Of a stretch of 64,000 nt of DNA, positions 35,664-46,672 are shown piece by piece. The stretch lies in NCBI GenBank assembly GCA_028386065.3, contig JAKUCV010005653.1, positions 50,672 to 114,671 of the forward strand, given 5' to 3'. The notes beneath the pieces are model-generated. The model was not told the DNA's origin. It was given only the letters and a program-made list of their open reading frames with translations, and made no database searches. The position numbers and the translations under genes were made by a program. The number at the start of each line of letters is the position of its first letter. Position 1 is the stretch's first letter. The DNA is from Turnera subulata (taxonomy: Eukaryota; Streptophyta; Magnoliopsida; Malpighiales; Passifloraceae).

Positions 35664-38600
35664 CATGATGTTGTGGAATGTAAGGGGGTTGGGATCTGTC
35701 TCCAAACAAAATAAAGTTCAAGAATTGGTTGGGAAAGAATCTGCGAAGTTGGTTTTTTTTTTTTGTGAAACCAAGTGTTCGGGATGGTAACAACATGATT
35801 ACGGGAGAGTGTGGGTCCACGGCCATTTGGTTGAATTGAGGTTGGAGCTACTGGCAATTCAGGAGGTCTTGTGATGCTCTGGGATGAGGGATATTTCAAT
35901 TGGTCTAATAGTTATCAGGGGGAAACTGGATTATTGTTGAATGTTCGGTTAATGTGGGTGAACAGATCGTGGTGTGTGGGTTGTATGGGCCATCTGACGT
36001 GGAGGATAGAATACGAGTATGGGAGGAGTTGGATGTTTTGTTGCGAGGTGTTCATAAACCTTGCCTTATAATTGGAGATTTGAATGAAACACTCATTCTT
36101 GCAGATTGGCTAAGTGGAAGGGTTTGTGTGAGGGGGGCTAGAGCACTCTCTGATTTTGTTACTTCTTTGGAGTTGTGTGAAGTGGAGTTGAAAGGCAGGA
36201 CATTTACCTGGGGAAACTCTTTTGCCGCAAGTAAAATTGATAGGGTCTTTTTTGACCCTGTATGGTTCAATATCTTCCCTTCAATCTCTCTGAAGTCAGG
36301 CAGTAAATATGGATCAGATTATTGCCCAATCTTTTTGGCCCAGGCCCCATTAATTGAGGCCCAAAGCCATTTAGATTTTTAAACTGTTGGCTAAGTCATG
36401 GGAGTTTTAATGAGTTTTTAAGAAGTGTCAGGGAAGAGGCCTGTTGGAAGTTTCCTGGAAAATACAGGTTGATTAAAAAGTTGGGTTTCATTAAACAAGA
36501 AATAAGGGTGTAGAATGTGAGGGTTTTTGGCAATATTGATGAGTCCTTGAAGAATTTGCAGGACCAGGTTGATGACATGGATTTGATCACAAAACATAGG
36601 AGACTGTCAGAATCAGAATGAAACAGAATTAATTGGTTGAGAGGTGAATTGTTTTCGAGACAGCGGAAAAAAGAAAGTTTATGGAGGCAAAAATCAAGAG
36701 CAATCTGGCTTAAACTGGGTGACAAGAACACCAAGTTTTTTCATACCATGGCATGCAATTGTGGGCGGTGCAATTCCATTTAGCAGATTCATGTTGGTGA
36801 TGCTATTGTGGAGGAACCTAATGTAGTTAAGAAGGCCGTAAGGAATTTTTTTGAAGCTTTGTTTCAAGCAGGTTCTAAGGAGCGCTATGGTCCGGGCTCT
36901 TTATAATTCAGGGTATTCGATGATGACAAGAAGGAAGCATTAGAAAGACCCTTTGATAAATAAGAGGTTAAAAAAGCGGTATGGGATTGTGATGGAGACA
37001 AAGCTACGGGTCCGGACAGGTTCACTTTTTCATTGTATAGAAAGATGTGGGAATTTACTGGTGATAATTTGCTGGACTTGTTCAATGAATTTTTCAAGGC
37101 TGATGTCTTACCTAGAGGTATCAACTGTGCTTTTCTCACCCTAATTCCCAAAAAGATGGATGCTTAAAGCCTTGATGATTACCATCCTATAAGCCTGATT
37201 CATGGTGTGTATAAAAACGTGGCTAAAGTGTTAGCGAGGAGATTGTAGGATGTGTTGCCATCAATGATCAGTAGTGACCAGTTTGCTTTTATTGGGGGGA
37301 GGCATATACCGGACTGTGTGTTTACAGTGTCTGAAGTGGTGAATCTCATAAAAAAATCAAGGGCTAGGGCTATTTTGTGGAAAATAGACTTTAAGAAAGC
37401 CTATGATTCACTATGTTGGGCTTTTCTACCGGATATCATGGGGAGGATGGGCTTTTGCAAGAAGTGGCGCAGGTAGGTTTGGTGCTGTATGAAAGATTCC
37501 ATTCTTAATGTTCTGGTAAATGGCACGCCGTCTGGGGAGTTTAATATTCATAAAGGGTTGAAACAAGGAGATCCTTTATCTCCCTTTCTTTTCAACCTGG
37601 TTATAGAAGGATTATTTGTTCTTGCTAATCAAGCCATAGGAAAAGGAGCGGTGAAGGAAATTGAAGTTGCTCATCCGACGCCTATAATTCTGCAATTTGC
37701 AGATGACACTCTACTTATATCACCGGATTACATAGAATCACTTCTTAACCTCAAAAGGTGCCTGCGGTGCTTTGAATCAATGTTGGGTCTCCACATCAAT
37801 TTTTATAAAAGCACCATTATTGACATTAATATCTCTGACGCTCATGCAAAGGAGGTTGCAGATCAACTGTAGAGTAGAATGGAGAGACTGCCCATTTCCT
37901 ATTTGGGTCTGCCAATAGGAGCAAATATGAGGAAAACTGGAGCATGGGACCCGGTAGTGTCACGAATAAAGAGCAAGTTAGCCTCGTGGAAGGGGAAGTA
38001 TCTTTCCCTTGATGGACGAGTCACCTTGATAAAGGCAGTTCTATCCAATATGCCAATCTATTATTCATCTATTTATAGAATTCCTGTAGGGGTTGCTAAA
38101 AGGATTGTGAGCATTCAAAGGAATTTCTTATGGAGTGGAAGTGGTGATCGACGGAAGATGTGTATGGTTGCATGGGATAGAATTGCGAGACCTAAAAGTC
38201 TTGGAGAAATGGGGATTGAAGCAATTTTGATGAAGAATCACAACCACCTATTTGAATGGCTATGGCGTTATAACAACCTTGACACTCAAGCTGGTTTTGT
38301 TCCTCATTGGGTAAGGATCATTAATAATTGCTCACGCATTGACTCTGATTCTTTGTGGCCTTCTTTTGCTGTTAATAGAACCTCCAGTGTTTGGCGAGGT
38401 ATGGTTCAATCCGGCAATGATCTTAATAGTGGCAGGGGTTTGAGTGGTTCGATTAGCTTGGTTCTAGGTGATGGGAACAGGTGCAAGTTCTGGCATGACA
38501 GATGGATTGAAGGGGAAATTCTGAAATTGACGCATTCACGACTTTTTAGCATCGCTGTGGATCAGGACTTAGTCGTGAAGGAGGCTTTGAGTTGGAATAA

Positions 38601-39343
38601 TGTTTTTTGGGTAGTTGACATACAGTGGAGAAGGACTCTTTATTCATGGGAACTAGAAGAGGTGGAGGCAATTAACAACAAGATATCCAATATTAATCTT
38701 GGTTTAGACCGGTCGGACCAGTGGGCCTAGCCTCGTAGCAAAAATAGAATCTACTCTGCTGAGGATGGTTATCTAGCACTGATGTCTGCTCTACCTCTGA
38801 TCCCGAAACCAAATGTGTGGCTTGGCTTAGCACCTCCAAAAGTAGAGTGTTTCTTGTGGATGGAGCTCCATCATGGGTTAGTTAGTTACCAAATTTGCTC
38901 TTTTGTCTAGGAATATAATTAGTATAGAGAATTCCATGTGTGTTCTATGTTCGGATGAAATTGAAATGCATGACCACTTGTTCATTCATTGTCGTGCTTC
39001 TTGGCTTGTATGGGCAAAAATTTGCTGGTGGTGGGTGTTCGGTAGTGTGTACCCAGAAGTCTTGAAGATTTGGTTTTCCAATGGATAGAACTTGCAAGTA
39101 GAGCCTCAGCCAGATCTTCTTGGATGATTATCTTATATGCTACAATGGCTTACCAGGAATAAAAAGTTGTTTAAGGATGTGAATGTAGATTGGGAAAGAG
39201 TTTTTGACATTATCTTCATCAGGTCCCTAGCATGGATAAAGGCTAGGCAACCAACTTTCTCTTATACTCTATCTGACTTACTCATTTCTGCAGAAGGTGT
39301 GAAGGAGTGGTGGGGTGTTCATTGTAGAGTAGAGATGGTGTAG
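35664..39343 (+). pseudogene. LINE ORF2: endonuclease, reverse transcriptase, zf-RVT
   Basis: Endonuclease start MLWNVRGLGS (35668) with FFCETK, and IIGDLNETL near 36070 (catalytic Asp/Asn), FTWGN and KIDRVF further on. Reverse transcriptase blocks: IPKKMDA then YHPISLIHGVYK (37145-37215), ILWKIDFKKAYDSLCWAFL (37375), GLKQGDPLSPFLFNLVIEG (37555), FADDTLLIS (37697; here FADD replaces the usual YADD or FADD variants), LPISYLGLPIGA (37888). A C-terminal zinc-binding domain CVLCSDEIEMHDHLFIHC lies at about 38940. At least five stops break it. ORF2 would nick DNA and copy LINE RNA in the nucleus. Confidence 0.85.
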
Positions 39344-39458
39344 TTGTATTGGTTTGATATCTTTAAATTCTGATTTAGTTATATCACTACTACTTTGCTG
39401 ACATACTAAATTTTTATAAAAGTCTGATTACTTAATAAATATCATTTATATCAAAAAA

Positions 39459-39889
39459 AGCATAGTATACAAATTGGCTTTTCTACTTAGCCAAATATTC
39501 CCTGCAGAAAAACATTTTAACAACAGTAATACTAGCAAAAACATAACTTATCATCACAACATAAACTAACATGTGATCTTAACAATAGTAATACCAGCAA
39601 AACAAAGCTTATCATCACAACATAACTTATCTTTTCCTTTTGGCATCAACAAAACAAACGGCAAAGTGATAAAGAGCATAAGCATAAGAACATAATATAA
39701 AGCCTTAAAGGCAAATATCCAAAAGTAACAAGACCATAAAAAATATCCTGAATTATGATTGATAAGCAAAATATCAAAGTGAGGAGTTAAAAAGCTAATG
39801 AGAATGTAATGCATATTCTAGAGCATCAGATCTGGTGGGGCATCATTCATCATCAGAGACTTTATTAGAGTTAGAGCAGCAACAATTTG
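39459..39889 (-). mobile_element. Copia 3' spacer, part 2
   Basis: AT-rich non-coding sequence containing a near-duplicate block (cataacttatcatcacaaca twice, 39541 and 39609) and tttggcatcaaca, typical of Copia spacer or 3' regions. It is interrupted at 39889 by a solo LTR and continues at 43376. Confidence 0.35.
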
Positions 39890-42800
39890 TGAAACGCCCC
39901 GACCCGTATTTACCGTACACAGTAAACACGTGCCGGAACTGTGACATCCCAACCAAAATCAAGCCCAGCATACAGTGTATACAACAGGAACACGGGCTCA
40001 ACAGCCCAAAGATAAGAATGTCAATGACAACATAATCGGCCCAATGGCCCAACAATAATAAAAACAATGCACAACGGAAGACTTATTAACTCACATAAAC
40101 ACTGTATGCGACACCGTTGCAAACTATGGATCTGAGCCCTGTCCAAGGGAAAACGCCGCAGCCTGTCTGGAATGCATCCAACCTGTATCACAAATAACTC
40201 ATCCTACGGGATGAAAGTCCGCAGGTGAGGGGTGAGTCCGAAGTGCTCACCGACGAAGGATAAACAAAGATATATAATCAACCGTAACACTTTCGAAGTA
40301 AGCACAAGCAATCATGACAGTAAGCACAAGCAACCACAACACAAGAAAATCTACCATAAACAACTATGCCAAAACCAAAAGAATGCTTATTATTGATATT
40401 ACCAATTTTATCTTCCGGGCCCCGTCACTGGACAAGCTAGGGTCGTACCTGGTTATTAATTAATTCCGGATGCCAGGTCAAAGAACTATACCAAATCTTA
40501 CCATATCGGGACCCCGTCCCAAATTACCAAATCACACCGGGTTCAACAACCCAAAATACCATACCGGGATCAACATCCCAAAACCGGATATTCGGTATAT
40601 CCGAACCACTGGGTATTCGGTATACCCCAACCACAGGCATCAACATGCCAACCAGATATTCGGTATATCCGAACCACTGGGTATTTGGTATACCCTAACC
40701 ACAGGCAACAACATGCCAACCGGATATTCGGTATATCCGAACCATTGGGTATTTGGTATACCCCAACCACAGGCATCAACATGCCAACCAAATCAAGTAA
40801 CCAAACCAAGTAACCGACCATAGCATCCCAAAATTAATTTTCAAACCATCAGTCATACCACTACTTCCCACATATATCATCATCTCATATCAATTCCAAC
40901 TTCCAATTCCCAATTTCCATTTCTCAATTATCCACAGTCAATAGTTTATTCCAATTATCCAATCACAACACTGTCTACCGTCAACAATCACAATATCCAT
41001 AACAGTCAAACAATTATCCAATTTCCTATTAGCTCAAGTTACACAACAGACCAATCCTTCAACAGTTTCATAACATCAATTACTCACAGTCCAACATCAA
41101 TCACAACACCGTATCCAATAAACCAACAACAATCATACAGCGGTTCAATCAAGCAAATCAACATCATAGCAACAACAACAACAATAACCATAGCATCCAA
41201 ATACCCAACACAATTCCATATTACCAAATATCCATCAACAATACATATAACACCAATTATTCACAATTAACAGTTCATCACAATATCCACACGACCAATA
41301 GCACAGTCCAACAACAGCAACATCAATAACCATAACAGTCAAATATCCAACAATGACCCTCTTAGTAGTTCATTCAAACAACAAAACACACAATTATCCA
41401 CATTGACCAGTTCATCATTATTCTCAACACAATATCACAAATCCAGTATCACAGTCTAACATCAACAACAACGACAACATCATAGCAGTCAATCAACCAA
41501 CAGTAATCATCTCAGTAGTTCAATCAATCAACAAAACAAACACAGTATTACGGGCACATATCAAGGGTTATCCATCCTTACCTTGGCCAATTTCTCAACT
41601 CTGAAGGTAATGACCGGTCCAAAGCCAGCTCCTCGGGAAACTGCCCGATATCAAACCTATACATCAAAACAACACATACTCACATAAATGCACATAATCG
41701 GTATACCATGATGCCTCTACTGCGAAATAACCCATCCCGGTTCATATTCTCTATTTTCATCTTTTACCGAAAATATTTTATCGTACGTCTATCCGAGTAT
41801 AATTCCGGTACCATACTTTAATTAAAATTTTTTTTCAAAATATTTTCATAAATAACTATAATAATCCAAAATAATGATTACTATAATTTTCTGAAAAAGA
41901 TAACATATGTACATATATATATTTCCCAAAATATTATATTTTTAATAAAAAAATATTTTCCATATTATAATTACCAAATATTATTATATTAAGAAAACTA
42001 TATTTCCAGAAAAACTAGTCATACAAAATTACTTCCTAAAAATAAATTCGTATTAATTAACATATCTATATACTTTCTTTTCCAAATGGCATTTACAATA
42101 ATTATCCAAAATTTACCCATTATTTCCTTCCCAAAAAATTATTATTTACTAAGTATATATATATTCCCAAACTATTTACTTTCCCAAAATTATTTTATTT
42201 TCAAAATTACATTTTCAGAATTATATAGTCTATATATATATATATCCCGATTTTATTATTATTATTATAATTATTATTATCTATTATTATTATTTTATAT
42301 TTTTTTATTTCTGGACTGGGCCAAATAGTGTTGGTCCAGACCTTGCACAGTACCAAGTCCAGACCCATCCAGGCCCAGACTCAGCCCATGCGCAGCCTAG
42401 TCCAAGCCTAAGCCCACAACCCAACATCACGAGCCCAAAACATAACCCAACAATCACAACCCAAATACCCAAGCCCACACAAAACTCAGCCCACGACAAA
42501 TCGACCCAACAACCAAAGTACCCAAACCCAACCAACAAGCCGGGTCAAGTCCATGAAAACGGGTCGTCAACACTTTGGCCTGCTCACCTTGGAGCGGCGC
42601 GGCGGCGACGCGTCGAACGGCGTGGCAGCGACGACAAGGGCAGGGACGAGGCGAAGGCGAAGGTGGCGGCTGCAGGCGGCGCGATGCGACACTGCAGCAG
42701 GAGGAGGGGCGGGTCCGAGCGGCTTCATGTGTAGATCTCCAAGTGACGGCGACGAGCGAGACGTGGATGGCAGCGTGATGACGTCTTCGGTGGTGCGACG

Positions 42801-43375
42801 AGAGGGAAGAGAGGAAGGCGGCGGTGGCTCGTCCTCGGCAGCGGCTGCAACACATGCAGGAGGAGGACGGCGACCATGCATCTTCAGTGACGGCCATCGG
42901 TGGTGAAGGTGGTGGTCCGGCCCTCTGCTCCTCTCTTTTCTTTTTCTTCTTTTTTTCTCTTTTTTTTTTCTTTTTCTTTCTCTTCTCTCCTATCTTTTTT
43001 TTTCCCTCTCTTCTTCCCCTTCTTCCTTCACCGGTTTCATACTTTTAAACTATTTTTTTTACTATTAATCATGTGAACTCAATAATAAAATTTCGTCTGC
43101 ATTACGGGCGAGTCCGATCCGGACCAGAAAATAATTGATACCCCCTTAGTTATTTTCCGGTGTGATTTTTTTCGAGAAATTACGAAACCCGAAAAATACC
43201 AACTTAGATCCGAGAAATCCACGGGAAAATCACGAGCGCGGGAAAACCCTCGGTTTCGAAAAACGACTCCCGATTTACCTTGAATTAATTTCCCAAGATT
43301 AATTCATTCGGTAAATCACTGTATAACAACTTTGACAGTCCCGATAAAAATCCAAATTTTACCCGGGCTGTTACA
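39890..43375 (-). mobile_element. Solo LTR (3.49 kb) of the long-LTR Gypsy family
   Basis: TGAAACGCCCCGACCC at the left, GGGCTGTTACA at the right, flanked by ATTTG at 39885-39889 and 43376-43380. It has the same order of parts as the LTRs at 9994 and 15495 but is clearly diverged: hairpin array (40508-40790), CA-rich low-complexity region (40830-41570), AT-rich zone, GC-rich leader with a donor-like CCAAGGTGAGC on the minus strand (about 42590), pyrimidine tract (42935-43020). Arginine/proline-rich frames near 42454-42906 are artefacts of GC bias. Confidence 0.85.
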
Positions 43376-43380
43376 ATTTG

Positions 43381-43760
43381 GCCCAGCTTCTCAAAAATAG
43401 TGGACTGAAAATTCTTGAATTGGCATTGAAGAGAACCCAAATCCTATCTAAGATGATCCAAGTCTTCTCCGATGGATTGCACTTGAGCAGTGAGATCATC
43501 AAGACAATTTTTTTTCTCAATGCAAAATGACATGTATTATGCAATCCTAACTTCTCAAATTCTTAGGGCAATTGGGCATCCACTCAAATTGTCACAATGA
43601 ACTTTCCATGGGTTTTGGTAAACCACCGCTTGAAAACATGAAATCTCTTTCCTCTTAATAGCCATGGATGATTCCTCTCCTTTCCTCCTTTTCCAAATCC
43701 TCATATATGCATGAATTCAAATCCCGAAATAACAAGATACAACACATATGTTTAATACAT
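43381..43760 (-). pseudogene. Copia 3' spacer part 3, with a coiled-coil-like fragment
   Basis: On the minus strand from about 43505 leftwards: DDLTAQVQSIGEDLDHLR, stop, DLGSLQCQFKNFQSTIFEKL. This regular hydrophobic spacing suggests a coiled coil, reminiscent of the extra region after pol in some large plant Copia elements. It is broken by a stop and by the solo LTR. Its right limit against the Ogre leader is not clear. Confidence 0.3.
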
Positions 43761-44133
43761 CAATGTCCATATGAATGCACGTACCACTTATTGATTCACA
43801 ATGCATGAGATGCTCAAGGTATGCAGCTGGTTGGGGGCCAAAAGATTGCCGCTAAGGAATAAGCTGACCTACTCATATGTGATAAAGGATATCGCATGAG
43901 GTCCAAGGCCAATTAATCCCTATCATTGCTAAGCATCGAGAAATGGGTTCACTCAAACCACTATCGCTTAACGAAAGCAAGTAGCGGATTCGAATTCCCT
44001 CGCCCTCTTAAGGTAAAGCTTCACATCAATTGTCATGAATGCAAGGCACTTATGATGATAAATAAAAGGCACACAAGATTTAATAATTGCACAAAGCCTC
44101 TTGAACCCACTACTTCCCCAGTAGAGTCACCAA
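43761..44133 (-). other. 5' leader and primer site of a second Ogre-like element
   Basis: Homologous to 5930-6259 (ggttgggggccaaaagat, tatcattgctaag). Next to the LTR the minus strand reads CACTTGGTGACTCTACTGGGG, a mutated version of the TGGCGACTCCACTGGGG primer-site region. No gag is present to its left. Confidence 0.6.
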
Positions 44134-44134
44134 G

Positions 44135-45731
44135 TGTGAATACCCGACCCAAAATCACATGGGCCTATTCACCTAATCCTTTCACCTTTATCCTTGGGTT
44201 AATCCCATAATATTGGAGTTGCCACCCAAGTTTTATTAAGGACAAAACTTGGGAAAAAACCTTAATATGACCCCTTTAGGCTACATGGTCATGGCGAACC
44301 AAAGTAAAGGGATCGGGGGTTCGTCATAGATGGGAAGGTGTTAGGCACCCATCCGTGTTGGGTCGAGACTATGTGCAATTATAAAATGCAGGTGTGCCTG
44401 GTGCAAGTGTGCATGTGTGGAAAATAAAGAGAAGGGGAGAAGAAGAAGATTTGGCTTGCATCCCGTTGTAAGACCGGGATTACCTGCGTACCCGAGTGAT
44501 CGGGGTTAAAGCCACGTAGTTCTAACATGGCACAAATCGGCCACTTACTTCATCAAAAGCATCAGCATATGATCAACAATGATCGATCAAAAGAGGGTTT
44601 AGTGTTACCTCTTGTAGCCCTCCTCTAGCTCCTTGCATTGGGTTGAGTTCTACACCCACCTTCTTGCCGCTTCTAAGCTCTATGGTTGATCCTCTTCTTG
44701 ACTCCTCCTTACTCGACTACTGCTAATGCCTCCCACGAAATTCCTCCAGAGTTTCTGCTAAAGAATGTATTTCTAGGCTTGGACAAGTAGAGTTTCTCCA
44801 AGCACTCAAGGCTTATAGGTGTGTATGTGAGAAAAGTGTGTGTCCCTTTTGAAATGTGTGTGAGGGGTCCTATTTATAGTTCTATGGGAAACCTAGGGGC
44901 GTAGACCTGCTTAATGGTGAAGATTGTACCCGAAAATCTGGTCTAATACCTCGTAGGATCGAAATTAGAAACAAAATAGGAGATTTGGACGAATTTGGAA
45001 GGACATGACCGCCGCTGCCGGCGGTCATCCACTGCTTGACCGCCAGTGCCAGCGGTCTTGCGTGGATGCCCGCCGGCACCTGGCGGTCATCGCGAGATGA
45101 CCGCCGATTGCCTCACTTGTCACCCGTTCTTTCCATTTTCGGACCCCCAATCCCCTTAATTCAGCCCTGATTTGATCCTACCGCATAATTAACCCCTAAT
45201 CAACCCAGAATCACTCAATTACTTGATTATCACTCCCCCTAAATCATTCCACAATAGATCAATTACACCTTAATGCCTATTTCATACTAAATCATGCCAA
45301 AAACAATATTTCCACATAAGTGATGATTTAATTCTGATTTTCCACGAAAATCAGAGCTAAAATTAACCTGCAAGAAATGTTTTAATGGGCTGGGTAAACT
45401 CTGGAGAATCTATTTACTTGGACCCTTAAACCCACTCCTAAGCCAAAAATGAATCATCATGTAATTGGATTAAAAACAACTAAAAGAGCCCAAGCAATGA
45501 AGTAAAATGTATCCTAATGTAAATAAACCTTATTATATATTTTATCCTAAGATCAAATTATCTCATTAATCCTAAGGTTTGGATGCCCAAAGGTTTATAT
45601 TACCAAAAATACATTAATTAAATTCTTATCATGCCTTAACTTAAAATCAAATCGTCTCATTAACCTTAAGTTAAGCACGTTTGGAATCTAATTTTAGCAA
45701 AACATTCGTGGGTCAAATTTGGGTGTTTACA
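44135..45731 (-). repeat. Ogre-like LTR with PBS on one side and PPT on the other
   Basis: On the + strand it begins TGTGAATACCCGACCC and ends gggtgtttaca. Left of it is a primer-binding site (5' LTR position); right of it the minus strand shows GAGGGGCATT just before TGTAAACACCC (3' LTR position). It shares blocks with the LTR at 6272-7940. Confidence 0.7.
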
Positions 45732-46672
45732 AATGCCCCTCGTTGATGAGTCCTTAGGAACCAAAGATGAAAGAACGCAAGATAGGAACCACCAAATTTG
45801 AATGATGAATGTGTAGTGTGTGTCAAGTTTTGGAGCATTCCATGCTCCTTTCCAGGAATCATCTCATCCTAAAGTTTTGAGGGACGGGCCCTCGGATTCT
45901 GGGAATCATCTCATCCCAGGTTATCGACAAGGAATACTCCCACCCTTGTCAGCCGGATTTCGACTTGGGAATCATCTCATCCTAAGTCTCGGGAATCATC
46001 TCATCCCGAGGTGATAGAATCATCTCATATATCGGATTGTCGACAAGGAATACTCCCACCCTTGTCAGCTGGGTTTTGACTTGGGAATCATCTCATCTCG
46101 AGGTGATAGAATCATCTCATCTATCGGGTTGTCCACAACGAATACTCCCATCCTTGTTAGCTGGGTTTCGACTTGGAAATCATCTCATCCCAAGTCTCGA
46201 GAATTATCTAATCCCGAGGTGATAGAATCATCTCATCTATCAGGTTATCGACAAGGAATACTCCCACCCTTGTCAGCTGGGTTTTGAGTTTGGAATCATC
46301 TCATCCCGAGGTGATAGAATCATCTCATCTATCAGGTTATTGACAAGGAATACTCCCACCCTTGTCAACTGGGTTTCGACTTGGGAATCATCTCATTCCA
46401 AGTCTCGGAAATCATCTCATCCCGAGGTGATAGAATCATCTCATCTATCAGGTTATTGACAAGGAATACTCCCACCCTCGTCAGTTGGATTTTGACTTGG
46501 GAATCACTTCATCCCAAGTCTCGAGAATCATCTCATACCGAGTGGTTTTGCCATCTATCTTTCGTCAAAAAATGCCGTCTCACGGCTTGGCTATCTAGTC
46601 TCTAGGCATCTCATGCCCCTACCATCGACTAAGATGTCGCTTCGCGACTGTGTTGTCTATGTCTCGGGCATC
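45732..46672 (-). repeat. Ogre-like 3' region: tandem hairpin array
   Basis: From about 45832 to 46550 the sequence is a chain of short inverted repeats, organised in larger units of about 100-130 bp repeated roughly five times. Each unit has three hairpin types: a stem around ATCATCTCA (CTTGGGA/TCCCAAG or CTCGGGA/TCCCGAG), GATAGA-ATCATCTCA-TCTATC, and GACAAGG...CCTTGTC. Single hairpins follow to 46650 (GCCG-TCTCA-CGGC, GGCAT-CTC-ATGCC, GTCGC-TTC-GCGAC). Tandem repeats in the 3' untranslated region are known in Ogre/Tat elements; the compensated stems are the unusual part. Repetitive translated frames here are not genes. Confidence 0.75.

Larger units (their letters stand above)
33420..39458 (+). 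mobile_element. Plant L1-type LINE, full domain order but broken
   Basis: Order is ORF1 (about 33440-35043), intervening stretch (35044-35660), ORF2 endonuclease, reverse transcriptase and C-terminal zinc-binding domain (35664-39343), then a short 3' tail ending in aaaaaaa near 39458. Multiple stops and frameshifts run throughout. The 5' border is approximate, and I could not identify a convincing target duplication. It sits inside the 3' spacer of a Copia element. Confidence 0.8.

Noticed and set aside
33184..39889. Target-site duplication for the LINE
   Set aside because: Candidate words (aagcatag, agccaaat) occur on both sides, but none abuts both ends convincingly.
42454..42906. Overlapping Arg/Pro/Ser-rich ORFs on both strands
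   Set aside because: GC-rich LTR leader gives long frames on both strands; no domain, and equivalent frames in sister LTRs (11789-12338, 17264-17724, 20642-20987) are not conserved.
45820..46605. Repetitive open frames (SSHPKV, GNHLIP repeats) resembling a repeat protein
   Set aside because: All frames reflect the nucleotide hairpin array; frames shift between units and no start or stop pattern fits a gene.
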